The notes: generated from the letters alone by a model not told the origin. 64,000 nucleotides of DNA from Takakia lepidozioides (GCA_030704615.1 CM060733.1:50406001-50470000); one strand, 5' to 3'. Counted from the stretch's first letter, positions 25,796-38,967 are shown. Translations and numbers: made by a program.

Positions 25796-26660
25796 CCCTG
25801 GACTTGTTCGTCTCTCCCACCTCGCTGTAGCTCCCTATAATTCCAAAGGAGGGCAAAAGACTGTAGTTTCCTTAAGTTCAGTCGATCACAAATGCACGTT
25901 TCTCACGAACGGCACACACACACACGGGTATCTAAACCGTCCCGCTCACAATCGCCTTCCTTTCCACCCAGCTCCCGAAACCCTAGCCCTAATAGAAAAT
26001 TTCAAAAACAAAATTTGGAGAATTATCGTTGCCTTTCGGACGATGCCGTGAAACGGCAGGAAACGGCTGTCAGTAGCTGCCGTCCGTCAGTTCGCGGCAG
26101 CTCCGCAACGGCAACTGATGCGTGCCCTCTTTTGTGCTAGCAAAACCGGGAGGAAATACAATGTATGTAGAATGCAGACTAATTCTCTCTATGAGAATTA
26201 GCTTGTGTTGTCCGCATGTATGTTTATCGGAGTTGTAGCATTGTTAGATGTCATATATTGCAGAAGAAAATTAAACTCCTTGAATCTGTCGCACTTGTTT
26301 GATCTTATTCTTCGGCTCCTGGCTCATTTTGTTGTTCCAACTTTAACCCCCTGAACGCATGCGGGGTCTGTTGGATTTTACGGAAAACAATGACACCCGC
26401 TTAGTAAAAACCATGCAACTTGCCTCATTTTGATTGTTCAACTGGACAATACCCAGCCACCTATCCACACTATAAGGACCGACACATCACATGCATTGTT
26501 GATCAAAGTGGATGCAATGCTGCACAGTCAGTGAAGACAGACACAACAGAGTAGCAGCATTCACGCCTAACACCACAACACACAAACCATGAAAGCAGAC
26601 ACTACTGCATAGTGACTACTGATCCTTGGTACAATATGTGCTAAGTGGCGCTTCCTATGG
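25796..26660. other. uL15m upstream region and gene-free stretch
   Basis: The first ~300 bases are the presumed 5' leader and promoter of uL15m, which reads leftward. The rest has no recognisable feature. Confidence 0.4.
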
Positions 26661-26689
26661 TAATCCCGGTAAGAATGAGAACATTCCCT

Positions 26690-27030
26690 GGCGCTGGGGG
26701 AAGTGTCTATCATGCATTGTTGTCTATGCTTTCCCATAGCTAAAATGAGTGAAGTGAAGGTCGACGTCCGAGCTGCAGGGAACGTAGGGATGAAGACATT
26801 GAGGACTACACCCCGCCTAAAACCATGCAAATTTTGGACCCCCACACACTTGGCGTCCTCTGCTGCCTGCATTTCCACCAAGTAAACCGGCTCCAGAAGG
26901 CGAGGCTTGGCTGTGAGCTTACATCACCTTTCTGGCAGTTGGCATGATCTGGCCAGCACCACGCTGTATGGCATCTGCATGGAGAACCACGTCGCACACC
27001 TCAAATGCAATATCTGGCATATTTACAGAG
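26690..27030 (-). pseudogene. eEF2 fragment (domains IV-V), frameshifted, intronless
   Basis: The minus strand contains [16 protein letters not shown], then [11 protein letters not shown]. After a stop and frame change comes LTAKPRLLEPVYLVEMQ. These are diagnostic for elongation factor 2 (translocase of the cytosolic ribosome). After that the frame degrades quickly; a short stretch with an eEF2-like feel runs to about 26690. The rest of eEF2 is absent. No intron lies inside the recognisable part. It may be a truncated processed copy or a gene fragment; it is not functional. Confidence 0.8.
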
Positions 27031-27459
27031 GCACCACATGTGAGTGAAATAGTTCAGAAAAAAGTAGGCATTGGCCTTTACAAGCTCCTTGTGCCTCCGC
27101 GCCGCCTCCCCAACTCACAGAGCGGTCAGGTACACATCTGAAACGGCCCGGAGCCTGAACCAACGAAAACATACCGAGTAAAAAATATGAGTAAGTTTCT
27201 ATGTTTCCCTGAGAAAGCTGGTATGGATGCATATCATAGAACCTTGCTCAACACCAAGCTGCTGCATGGAAATTACAGCTCGGGGATTATGATTTATAAA
27301 TCCGCAAGAGCAGCAGCGTTGTTTGTTGTTTTTATTTATTTATTTTTTTCCTCCAAATTTTCGCCTATGAAAAAACAGAAATATGTCAAATAATTTAAGT
27401 GTTTGATAGAACTATGCACATATCAAATTCTATAACTTATATAAAAATGGATATCAGAT

Positions 27460-27775
27460 GTTTTGTTTTGTTTTGTTTGTTTTGTAGCGTGGTTGACATC
27501 TCCCAAACCGCGGGCCAGCGCGGATGCTTGGTGCCGTTGGAAACCCCTCGACGAGGAGGGGTGCACGGGCTTGGTCTCATGATTTTTGGACCAGCGGTGA
27601 GGGAGATGTGGAATTCCAAGTACTTTTGGTCGCTGGGAATTCACAAAAAATAGCAAAAATGGCAAAGTGGGCATTCCTGGGACAATGGTTGGAGCCTCGA
27701 GGGGAGAGATATCAACGGACAGGTCTCCGGTTCAAATCTGGTCGTTCCTCTGTGGAAAAAAACTTACTTACATGA
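27460..27775 (+). repeat. dispersed repeat family B, copy 2
   Basis: A (TTTTG)n-like tract is followed by TGACATCTCCCAAACCGCGG, TGGTGCCGTTGGAAA, GAGGAGGGGTGCACGG, ATTTTTGGACC, TACTTTTGGTCGCTGG and GCAAAGTGGGCATTCCTG. It ends in a B-box-like GGTTCAAATCTGGTC. That feature, with the microsatellite tract, suggests a SINE-type element. The neighbour at 27945 is about 90% alike, in direct orientation. Confidence 0.75.
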
Positions 27776-27944
27776 CATTGGACACTCGGGCCAGCGGCAA
27801 AGGCTACCCTAGAGGTTGCATTTGGGCCTCGACATAGGAAACACACTTTGATACATAGGGGATTGCACTTGGACTTAGATGACATTGGACACTTGGGCCA
27901 ACGGCACATGCTACCCTAGTAATAATAATCAATACATGAAGCGA

Positions 27945-28262
27945 GACGTTTGTTTTGTTTTGTTTGTTTTGTAACGTTCGTTGAGATCCCCCAAACCGCG
28001 GGCCCAGCGTGGGTGCTTGGTGCCGTTGGAAAGCCCTCGTCGAGGAGGGGTGCACTGGCTTGGTCTCAGGATTTTTGGACAAGTGGTGTGGGAGATGTGG
28101 AATTCCAAGTACTTTTGGTCGCTGGAAACTCAGAAAAAATAGCAAAAATGGCAAAGTGGGCATTCCTGCGACAATGGTTGGAGCCTCGAGGGGAGAGATA
28201 TCAACAAAAAGATCTTCGGTTCAAATCTGGTCATAGGCTCTGTGGAAAAAAACTTACTTAGA
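27945..28262 (+). repeat. dispersed repeat family B, copy 3
   Basis: Direct repeat of the copy at 27460-27775. It is preceded by the same leader phrase (GACATTGGACACTTGGGCCA, then GGCACATGCTACCCTAG) seen in part before the copy at 53760. Same ending with GGTTCAAATCTGGTC. Confidence 0.75.
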
Positions 28263-28307
28263 TGACATTGGACACTTGGGCTAACACCTCAAAGAATAAA
28301 ATATATA

Positions 28308-28512
28308 TTCTGTCTCAAATCCCCTAATTTTTCATGGATGAAATCACCAAAATTTTCCAAATACAAAATAAGTTATGGATGAATTTGCAAAATATGGATG
28401 ATACATATGGATTATGGTACAGAGGTGGATGAACAGAATGTACCGCTATTTTCTGCCAAACTCTGTAGCCACTCGTGCTGTTTTGCAAATTTCTTAAAGA
28501 AAAACATTGAAG
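28308..28512 (+). repeat. diverged repeat with ATGGATGA motifs, copy 1
   Basis: Shares order and wording with 29538-29765: CATGGATGAAATC, CCAAAATT, ATGGATGATA, GGATGA, then TTTCCTGCAAAACT-type and GTAGCCA blocks. The two copies lie about 1.2 kb apart in the same orientation and contain short ATGGATGA sub-repeats. Function unknown. Confidence 0.6.
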
Positions 28513-29329
28513 AGCAGTATCAAGACCCCAGGCCGAGGCCTGGCGGTTTAGGAGATCTCAACCACTAAACAAAATGCACTGCCATATTTAATATTTTGTA
28601 TATGTTTGATAAAAGGACAAGAAAGTTTTTTTGTATCCGTATTTGCTTATGTACTTCCACAGCTGTGGATAAAGTTTGACCAAAATGCATGGTTGACCCC
28701 TACTAGTAGGAGTGGATGCAAATATACATGACTTCTTGAAAGCAAAAATATATGGAATGGTGAAAATAAACTGCTAACTTTTCTCCAGAGCCATCTATTA
28801 TAAGTGGGTCTCATGTCTCATGTCCACAGAGTGAATAATGAATGTAAGGAGAATTAGCATATTCATTCATTCATCAACCTCTATACTAGTAAAAAACGTT
28901 GCATTGTCAGTCCATCTGCCCAGAGTGTAGTTGATTGTGTTAAGATGTTGACCATACTCATCATGAAGAGCTTTTTAGGTGACGTGACAAAATGCCAATG
29001 CTTATGAGGATGAGCTCTATATTTGATAGCAAGGGTTCCACATTTTTGGGAGTTGTTGTGACCTATGTGGATGTAAAGTAGCAAAATATGGATGTAAAGT
29101 ACACTCCTCATGACCTACTATGTTCCGATGATGGGATGTACCTGCCCTCGCTGCTCCCGGGGCTTGGCCTTGCTACATCCAGTATTTCCCCTCCTCTTGA
29201 GCGCTATCTAGTCCGTAGTCCCCCCAGTCCCAGTCTCTAGAGGGAGGAGGTTTGATAGCATGTAGCACAAGTGAATCTTTAGAATATTCCTGAAATATAC
29301 CATGAAGATACTATGGCGAAACTAGAATG
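28513..29329. other. gene-free stretch
   Basis: Nothing recognised. Confidence 0.4.
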
Positions 29330-29385
29330 TGTTGGGGCCTGATTTGTGAGCTGTCGCTACCAGGTGTTTCCCTTTTGAAAAAGAA
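29330..29385 (+). repeat. dispersed repeat family C end
   Basis: GGGGCCTGATTTGTGAGCTG, then TCGCTACCAGGTGTTTCCC, as at 4812 and (inverted) 54312. Confidence 0.6.
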
Positions 29386-29537
29386 AAAAAGAAAAAAAGG
29401 TTCACTCCGGAACAATTACGAAACTATTCCAAATGTATGCACCTAAGCACATATTGGAGGTTTTTAGAGATTCTGGCCAGTGTTTTTATTTCTTGCGAAA
29501 TTTCGCACTTTTTCGACCTCAAAAATCAAAATCGAAT

Positions 29538-29765
29538 ATTCTGTCGTAAATTCCCTGTTTTCTCATGGATGAAATCGCCAAAATTCTCAAAAAAAAATAT
29601 AAATCTTGGATGAATTCGCCTAATATGGATGATATACATGGATGAAAGTACAGAGGAGGATGATTCTGTCCAAATTTCAGTGGATGAGCAGAAAATATGG
29701 CTATTTCCTGCAAAACTCAGTAGCCAGTCCTGTTCTTTTCAAAATTGGGAAAAAAAAACACTGAT
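29538..29765 (+). repeat. diverged repeat with ATGGATGA motifs, copy 2
   Basis: Second copy of the unit at 28308-28512, extended by a few small insertions. Confidence 0.6.
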
Positions 29766-31299
29766 TCTGGCTTCGCTGGTGAAATTTGGCTCTTTTAGAA
29801 CTGTCATTGTTTCAGGTTATTCAGTTTCGCTAGAGAAACCTGAGTTTTGTCTCATATTTGTTGGTGTTGGTTTTTGTTGGTATCTGAGTGGTCCTAGCAA
29901 AATGCTATCTTTTGTGATATTATGAAGTAATAAAACAAAACAAAGTATTATTATTATTGTGTATGTCTGATGCATTATGAGGGTTTTAATTTGTTCTGGT
30001 AATCTTAAATAAGTTCCCACTTAGTTATCCTTTCAAAGAATACAATATTTATTACGGGTAATAATATAATTATATTTATCATAAAAGCTGTAAATATATA
30101 GTCACGGAGCATTTGAACCATGTGTCTGTCCTACATATTCTAGTTTCACGGAAACCTTGGGGACCCTATAATCGTGTTTTTGTGCTCATGCCTCCATTGC
30201 TCTAGCCGAAGCTGTCGTAAATACGAGCCACTTCACCTTGCGGCTGTTGCCCTTATGGGTGTTTGGCTCAATCCGACTATCCAATGACAGCTAAATATAA
30301 GGTCATCATTAATTTATTGTAAAAAACATGGAATGCACACACTATTGGCTCCGACGAACTGAACTGGATTTAAATTGCCTTGACACTAACGGATGGAAAG
30401 GTGTTAGGCCAAAGAAATTGTGAACAAAAGACAGATGGATTCACAAGGGTCTAGTATAATTGTTTCAAGTTATGAAGAAGCTGATCTATAATGCCGACTC
30501 AACCTTGATTAGCTTTATCTCTTTATCAATGCATTGGGAAGACCGGAGTTAAAGTTAAACATATGTAGCCGGCTGATATGAAAAACATCAAATAACCGCA
30601 AACACTGGTCGAAGCTCTCCCATCAACTGGCTCAACCCTCCCGGTCTTGGCCTAATTGTGGATTATCATTTAATTTTTGATTAGCTGTTGTGGACGGATC
30701 CGGTCAATGAAAGCATCTGATCACTGCTAGCAACCATTTTGTCATTTGGTAATCCATGAAGTTGCAAGTCTTCTCGGTTTTGGTTTCGCTCCCAATCGCT
30801 CCCGATAAATCCTGATGACAAAATAAACGTAGACGCTTTGTCGAAGCAATTGTAAATCGAGGTGTTCTTCCCCCTGAAGAGGTACCGCATACCTTTGACA
30901 TCCTACATGTCAAAATAAATCTATTTAACTATACCCCGTATTTATTTATACCCATAGGGACAATGTTTTTTAATCTGGCAAAAAATCGCCAGATTTCGAC
31001 CTGGAAAATGGGTCAGCTACTGTTTATGGGAATAAAAATCAAGAAAATCGCCATAAAGCGCCAAAGCTTAAATACCAGGAGCCAGATTTGTCCTACGTGG
31101 CCCTATTAAAATATGACACCTGTAATATAGCCTCTTTTCTATCTCTGTCACCTCATTATTCTCGCCACATGGGCGTTGGGTGTAATCTACATGTCGCCAT
31201 GCCTGCGATTTTGTAAAAGTGAAAAAAAAAACACTGCATAGGGTATAAATGAGGATTTTTACTATTTATTTATACCCTTCAGATTCCACCAGCAGTAAT
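29766..31299. other. gene-free stretch
   Basis: No gene is seen. The phrase TATTTATTTATACCC occurs near 30940 and 31260, perhaps edges of a small element. Confidence 0.4.
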
Positions 31300-32540
31300 A
31301 TATCCTTACCTGGAGGATAAATATAATTTTGAGAATATGGTATACCCGGACCGGGAGGGTAAAACAAAATAAATTTTCTTCTTACCCGAACCCCGAGGGT
31401 ATGTTTAAGACTATATACCCGCACAACACTGGCCAGTGTTGGGCGGGTATATTAAATACCCGGGTATATAATATACCCTGGCCCGCCAATTGCATGACCC
31501 GGGCCCTATTGGCCGCGTATTTAACTGCATCCTACCCGAACCGGACCCTAACCTGACTCCAAGCCTGTAAGGATACCCGCGGACCCTGCGGTTTCTATCT
31601 GCCTCGGGCCGGGTTTATCCCACATGGGCCATCTTTTTCTATTGGACCACACACTAATATGCTAAAAATGAATTGCTTACTCCCTTTTTCTATTAGACCA
31701 CAAGTAAATGTGTTCCGGGAAGTTCCCGCCCCGGTGGTTATTTTTTCCACCCCTGTGTGACTCCTTCTTATTTAATTTGATCAACAGGGCTTCTGTCACT
31801 TTTCTTAAGAGAAAAAAAGAAAAGAAAAAAAGAAAAAAGAAAAGTGTAAATGTGCCATGTAATTGCCAAGTAGTGCCATTGGGTATGTACCTTATGGCTT
31901 CTCAGGGGTTTTATTTTTCCCCTTCTTCATTATATGCCGATGGGTGTATTTTATTTTATTTTAGAAAAAGAGAGTGGTGTCCAATAGTCAGATTAAAAGG
32001 AGAAACAGGGAAAAACAAATCCTGAAGAAAGCCGTGAAGCATCCAAGGGGAACACGACTCCGAAACTTTTTATTTTTATTTTTTTTAAATTTTAGTCCAA
32101 CTCTTTTTTTATTTTCTTACCTCTTATAACAGGAAGGTGGACACCTTCATGACACACCAGACGGTGGTTTGAACATCCAACGTGGTATGTGCCCATTACC
32201 ATTGGGCTACATGCTGGTTGTCACATTTTTTTAAAAGTGTTGAAAACATGAATTAGCTGCGCCATTTTCTATTGGACTGTTTTAAAGTTTTTTTTTCTTA
32301 TTATTGTGTTGTTCCATTATTTGCTTAAGGAAGATAATAGGAATAATAGGCCCGGACCCTTAATCTACCCTGACCCTGAGGGTATATTATATGAACACCC
32401 GGACATACCCTAACCCGGCAGATCTTATTTTACCCTGACCCGACCCGGATTGTATGTGCAAACAAATTTGAAACCCGGACCCGGAGGGTCCATTGTTTTT
32501 TTGAAAAGGGGTAACCCAGACCCTGAGGGTATATTGAATA
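31300..32540. mobile_element. hAT-like termini and subterminal motif clusters
   Basis: Two clusters (31310-31620 and 32350-32540) are packed with (T)ACCCGGACC, ACCCGAACC and GAGGGTATAT motifs in both orientations, as in subterminal regions of hAT elements. At 31413-31452 two outward termini meet: CAGTGTTGGGCGGGTATAT on the right, and its reverse complement with one mismatch on the left. The space between clusters has no coding capacity and contains a SINE. Individual element limits are not resolved. Confidence 0.45.
32125..32225 (-). repeat. tRNA-derived SINE copy (minus)
   Basis: Read on the minus strand: TAGCCCAATGGTAATGGGCA (A-box-like), CACGTTGGATGTTCAAACCA (B-box-like) and CGTCTGGTGTGTCATGAAGG. 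The tail is shortened. Confidence 0.75.
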
Positions 32541-32599
32541 CATGTTATGGTGACCACATTTTCTCCATTGACTTCAACATGATGCAAAGTCTCTGCCCG

Positions 32600-33267
32600 G
32601 AAGGGACAGAGCCAAAAAAATCAGACATAACATGCTCTGTCTCATTTTACTTGAAAATTCTTTTCAAAATCTGAGAATCTGACCCCAGGAAGAGACACCG
32701 CTTGGTTCGGGAGGCGTCATCCTTTCTTTTACAATTTTTTTTTTTCCCCACATCGACCAGTTGACGGACGAAAACATCGAGCAACGAATGTGTAGCAATC
32801 CACGTGAGGATATGGACGATTTAGTTGCGACATGCCGTTCTGTTGGTGCATTGGTATACAGACCCAAAGAGGACGAAGGGGCTCGGGCAGCGAAAACAGA
32901 ATGGGGGATACGTCCAAGACCGCTCGCAGCGGCCCTCGCCCAGAGAGCTTTTCCCATTCTCTCGCATCTTCGCAAGGCTGGACCTGTGACGGCTGACGAT
33001 TGTTCTCGGGCATCGTTTTGTGGTGAGCGGCGGTGTCTATCAAGAGATTTCCGCGAGCTGTATTGCTCCTACCTTGCTTTGCCGATCCTGTAGAATCGAC
33101 TACCAAGTTGGTTCTCCCTAGAGCAGATAGTGTACTCTGCTTGAAGATCGCTTCCCCTCTGCTGAAACTATATTGTAACTCGGGATCGTGAGTTTCAGAG
33201 TGTAGCTATTTGCATTGTTTTTCTGGCATCAGGAGGTCGGCAAAAAGCAGCTTCACACGAGCTGAAA
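32600..33267 (+). promoter_or_regulatory. DXS upstream region with a G-box
   Basis: A CACGTG (G-box core, the bZIP/bHLH target common in light-regulated plant genes) lies at 32801-32806, about 460 bases before the DXS ATG. No TATA box is obvious. Open frames on both strands between 32664 and 33106 have no support and probably lie in the promoter or leader. Confidence 0.35.
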
Positions 33268-36200
33268 ATGGCAGGAGCCGTGTCTGGAGTGAGAACTGGG
33301 GTGCAGGCAATGTGCCCAGCAAGGAGAAACACTGTGGCTGGGGCATCCCCCGACCATGGCGCCAAGGTTGTCGGTTTTAGGCAGGTTTCCTCAGGCCTAG
33401 AAGGTGGGAAGACTTACATTGGCCTGCGGAAGGTGCTGCAAGCTAACCAAAGGAAATCAGCAGTGTCGTGCAACAGAAGATCAGTGGAATCTGAGACCCG
33501 AAAGGTGTGTTCCATTCCATGGCATTGCATGTACAGTACTTAGGTCACATACGGGTACCAAATTGCGGGAAGCTTCGAACCTACCTAGATTCCACTTCTT
33601 GCTCACGAGAATCGGTAATTGACAATTGAGCGACAACCGTAGTTGTCCATGTGCCCTTTCCTCTTACCAGTACACCACATCCAGACGATATTACGCACAG
33701 ACTTTCTCTCGCTCTCTACCTCTCTCTCCCGAGCAGAGAGTATATAACAAACTTCCGACTAAGAAAGTCGGTTGGTAGATTTTGTATATACTTCATGATC
33801 CACGTATCAAAGTCCACATCATTTATTCGACCGATCTGCTTTTTTGGGGTCAAATCGGTAGCAGCCTTAAGAAATTCCAGGACTATATTGGCCTTACAAG
33901 AAAGGTTTTTCAGGAAAATTGCAGAACCTCAGCAGGACCTCAGCACGCTCGAATAAGTGCAAGACGACGATAGTACGGATGTACGGTCACGCGGGCTCAT
34001 TGCACTAGCATATCGTGTCCAAAAGAAGCAAACCTGGGGCTTTAATTTCACTTCTGGACAGAAATCTTCACGGCAGAAATGGTAAGAAAAGAAGGTTCAT
34101 TAGAAAGTTTTAGCTGAAAAGACGTCCGGAGACAAGTGCCAGTTACAAAAGGAATCGCACGTGAAATATTTCTAGATACTACACTTTCATGTATGATCCT
34201 AGTGATACGCGACCATTTCGATCAAGGAAGTTTTAGAATCAGGAGAGTCCTCGGAGTAAATCTACCGCAGGTTGCTCATGGCCGCTTTGTGATCATCAAT
34301 GCAGGAGCTGGTTGAAGGGCCTGTGGCAAGTGCGGAAAAAGGTAAAGCGAATACTAGCGCTGCAAAAATAGTGAAATCTGCCACTGACAATTTGGTCAAA
34401 GCCGAGTATCATGCAGAGAAGCCTCCTACACCCCTGCTCGACACTGTGAACTACCCTGCTCACATGAAGAACCTCAACACGCAGGTACACAACAAAGTTC
34501 CAGTAGCTCCAGATTATTTCTGATAGTTGTCCATCGGCGATTTCATCTTCGAAGTGCCTGTCTTACAGTTGATACAAGTTTCAGTCTTACTTAACCATGC
34601 TGTCATCTGATGGGCCTGACGTACTTAACTCCATGTTATTGTGCTGTCTCAAAAAGGTGCTCAGCTGGCCAGGATTATTATCTAGATCACCTTGAGTACT
34701 AGCTATAGATCTACGACCTTCTCATACTGATGGTTCATGTGAAAGCTTGTACTTGCCTTCTTGATACTTGCTTGCGGACAGGTCTAGATCATACTGACCT
34801 CAAGTGGTCTCATGGATTTGATGAAACTCTAGAGCTATTCGATAAATGTGGGTGGGGGTACATGCATACTACCAGTGTTGATGGTATTTATACTACCTAT
34901 TACATAACACGCCATACAAACGTTACCAGGAGTTGAAGCAGCTAGCTGAGGAGCTGCGTACAGAGATGATCTTTTCAGTGTCAAAGACAGGCGGGCATCT
35001 GGGTTCCGGGCTGGGCGTGGTAGACCTGACAGTCGCTCTTCACCATGTTTTCAATGCTCCCGACGACAAAATCCTCTGGGATGTTGGCCACCAGGTACGG
35101 AGATACTGCTTTGACCGATTCTCCAACTTTCCATGATTTATTACCCCGCGCCCCAGCTTATTGAGATGAATGTTGGTCATCCCTACCCCAATTTCTAGAG
35201 CAGATCAGATTAGAAAGATACAAACCAGTGTGAAATGTCGTCCGGACGTCATGGTTTCTCCATATATGATAATCACTTGAGTGCTGTAAATGAATGGCCA
35301 GTTTCGCGATGATTTAGATTATCCCGTTGACACTTGAATGTTCATGGATGTTCAACGTTTTCATGGATCACTAACTGTCTATTTGCCGAAAACATTGATA
35401 TCTTTTGCAGACATACCCACACAAGATCTTAACAGGAAGAAGAGGAAAAATGCACACCATCAGGCAGACATCTGGACTTGCTGGGTTCACCAAACGTTCT
35501 GAAAGCGAATACGACGCGTTTGGGGCCGGACACAGCTCCACAACTATTTCTGCCGGCCTTGGTGTGTACTCCCACGCAAGCTTATGATCTGTATTACCGG
35601 TTGAACATTCGAATTTTATCATCCCCTGGGAATCATGGATCTTGAGAAACCAGCTCCGTTGCAATCCTAGTACATTCCCCTTCTCTGCTCAGGTCTAGCC
35701 TGGGATCTAGATAAAATGTGTGCTCAAGATATGTGTGTGCACATGGATCTGTTGTCTGTACATAGTGAGTTTCTGCTTCACCAGATAATCCAAACTGAAA
35801 AGTCCACCGTCTGCATGATGTTCGATATACAGGGATGGCAGTGGGAAGAGACCTCCAGGGAAGGTCTAACAATGTTATAGCAGTGATCGGAGACGGAGCG
35901 ATGACTGCTGGACAAGCCTATGAAGCCATGAACAATGCTGGTTTTCTGGATTCCAACTTAATTGTGTTGCTCAACGACAACAAGCAGGTGTCACTGCCCA
36001 CTGCCACTCTGGATAGCCCTGCCCCTCCTGTGGGTGCTCTCAGTCAGACTCTCAGTAAGCTGCAGTCCAGCAAAAAACTTCGACAACTACGCGAGGCTGC
36101 GAAGGTACCTTCATTTTCATCTGATTAAATTGTCAAAAGAAGATTAAGGGGAATATATCTTCGGGAGGATGGGGGACTGTGGATAGCGTCAAATATGAAT

Positions 36201-38706
36201 GCAAGTGTTGACATCTGAAGCACCCTATGTTTTACCCCTGAGATTATAGGTCAGACTACAGTCGCCAGTCCTGAATTCGCACAAGTTTTTCCTCAATCTA
36301 CAGTGTACCTTGCACCAGTTGATGTTGGCTCCTGAATGTGCAGGGTCTGACAAAGAAGATTGGGGGCTCAACGCACGAGATTGCCTCTAAAGTCGATGAG
36401 TATGCAAGAGGAATGATCAGTGGATCAGGTTCCACTCTGTTTGAAGAATTGGGTCTTTACTATATAGGTCCTGTTGATGGTCATAACATCAATGACTTGG
36501 TGACGATATTGGAGAATGTCAAGTCTACCCCGGCTGCTGGCCCTGTGCTTATCCATGTTATCACTGAAAAGGGTCGTGGGTACCCATATGCTGAGCGGGC
36601 TTCCGATAAGTACCATGGTGAGTGAAGATTTAATTTCTAACCCTGGACTGATCTATACCAAGATTTGTGTACGTATTCAGATATAGCAGGCTCGTCTTTC
36701 AATTGGTGTTCATATTTTAACAATGGCTTTCTGCATCCTGCTCATACTAGGTGTTGTGAAGTTCGACCCAGCAACTGGCAAGCAGTTCAAGCCGACGTCA
36801 TCGACGCTGTCCTACACACAATACTTTGCTGAGGCTCTCATAGCTGAGGCTGAGCAGGACAGTAAGATTATAGGCATCCATGCTGCCATGGGAGGCGGTA
36901 CGGGCATGAACTACTTCCAGAAACGCTTTCCCGACCGCACTTTTGATGTGGGTATTGCAGAGCAGCATGCCGTGACATTTGCTGCTGGGCTTGCCACTGA
37001 GGGCATGCGTCCCTTCTGTGCCATCTATTCTTCATTCCTGCAGCGCGGATATGATCAGGTGTGTGCAGCGCCTTTCAAATGTATTAACCACCTAGGAAGT
37101 TTGGAAGAAAGTGAATGGATCATTTTGATTAACTGTCAGCTTGTTCATGCATCACATCCAATGTGACCAGATAGTGTCTAGATTGTGTGTATATTGGACC
37201 TGATCCCAACTTTGATTCCCTCCATATTTGAGCATGGTTGGTAAAACGAGCCCGGGGAGACACCCGCTCATAAAATCACATCAAAGATATTCATGAAGAC
37301 CAAACGTCTCCCATTCCCAATCCCATTATACACCTTGACAATACCTTTGTAACGTGTTACTGTGTGTTTGTGTGGACTATTGACGGCAGGTAGTACACGA
37401 CGTAGATTTGCAAAAGCTACCAGTGCGGTTTGCTCTTGACAGGGCAGGACTCGTGGGTGCTGATGGGCCTACACATTGTGGAGCATTCGATGTCACATAC
37501 ATGGCATGTCTACCCAATATGGTGGTTATGGCTCCTGCAGATGAGGCCGAGCTTCTCCATATGATCGCCACAGCTGCTACCATTGATGATCGGCCTTGCT
37601 GTTTCAGATTTCCCCGTGGGAATGGAATCGGTGTCCCTCTGCCCAAAAACAACAAGGGTGTTCCTCTACAGGTATAGCTTCGGACTAGCAAATCAATGAG
37701 CCATTCTAGACATCCCGTCATGCTGACATTGTTCCGTTCCCTGAAACCAGGACATAGTACATGAGTATTAAAGGTGATTGTCGTGTAGAGATTATAAACG
37801 GACAAAATGTTCACTGGTATCTAACCAGATGAGTACTGGATGCTTCTGCAGATTGGAACGGGGAGAGTGCTGATAGAGGGTACACAAGTCGCCATAGTGG
37901 GTTACGGAACAATTGTGCAGAACTGCCTAGCAGCACAAGCTTTCTTGGCGGAGCGCGGCGTGTCAGTGACTGTTGCAGATGCTCGTTTCTGCAAGCCCTT
38001 GGACGGAGATCTTATACGAAGGCTTGCTAAGGAGCATGAAGTTCTCATAACCGTTGAAGAGGGCTCAATTGGAGGATTTTCCTCCCATGTCGCTAACTTC
38101 CTTGCCCTCCAAGGACTGCTGGACGGTCGCCTAAAGGTGAGCTGAAGGACCAGTACTTTGTACTTCAAATAGTTGCTTACTAGTTGGCGCCCACACAGGA
38201 AGCTGCTCTTAACATCACGATAGGACTCAAAGTAGATTCTCTAGTAGGAGAGCGACCCATTTCAGGACCATCGCGAACATAGTCCCTGCATCAAAATCTC
38301 CAAGCTTCAAACCTAAATCCCTGGCCCTGTTGCGATCCAATTGCTGGGCAGCTCACACACAACAGATTGCTTTTGTGAAGGCTTTTTAGCTCTAGAAAAT
38401 CTGGAAAACCAGGGAACTAATTGTTTCTATCAAGCTAAATCCTACTAGCCCCTCACAAAGTTCTTTTCCCTCTAGTTTCACCCAAACTGGGCACAAGGCT
38501 AACACAAGCTAAGTAGAGACTCTCTGACGAAATTTATCTTGATGTTGCAGTGGAGGCCAATGGTGCTTCCTGACAGATACATAGATCACGGATCACCCAA
38601 GGACCAGATTGAGGAGGCTGGTCTGTCGGGTTTACAGATTGCATCAACTGTCCTTTCGATTCTAGGCAGATCTCGAGAGGCACTACACCTAAGCAACAGT
38701 GTTTAA
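33268..38706 (+). CDS. DXS: 1-deoxy-D-xylulose-5-phosphate synthase, plastid, 10 exons
   Basis: Condenses pyruvate and glyceraldehyde 3-phosphate with thiamine diphosphate. This is the first step of the plastid MEP pathway feeding isoprenoids, carotenoids and chlorophyll side chains. Exons: 33268-33504, 34305-34484, 34930-35094, 35411-35561, 35833-36104, 36344-36617, 36751-37058, 37390-37671, 37852-38136, 38551-38706. Together they make 2310 bases and 769 residues, a little longer than the usual ~720-740. Residues 1-79 (exon 1) are Arg/Ser-rich and acid-poor, like a chloroplast transit peptide. Conserved blocks: [36 protein letters not shown], the catalytic His in [14 protein letters not shown] (198), the thiamine motif GDGAMTAG (264-271), YIGPVDGHN, catalytic Glu in [11 protein letters not shown] (497), and [14 protein letters not shown]. 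All introns fit GT-AG. No break is seen. Confidence 0.96.
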
Positions 38707-38967
38707 ACCTACACATACAAGAGGATCAAGAAAATCTGTTTTTATCAATCAGATGTATCGAGGAAGCCTGTGAATGATCCATTGAGAGCTGTACATACGA
38801 GTTGATTCCAGTACAAGACACCAAAGATTGGAAGGGGGTGGACAGTGAAGGAAGGTACCTAAGTTTAGTACCCTGTACAGACGACCAGTACAGTCAGGGA
38901 GGTTAGAGAATAACAACGGTCAGTCCAATGGCCGGCTATTTACCCTGATGTTGAAAATATTCTTGGG
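38707..38967 (+). other. DXS 3' flank
   Basis: Presumed 3' UTR. No perfect AATAAA is seen near the stop. Confidence 0.3.
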
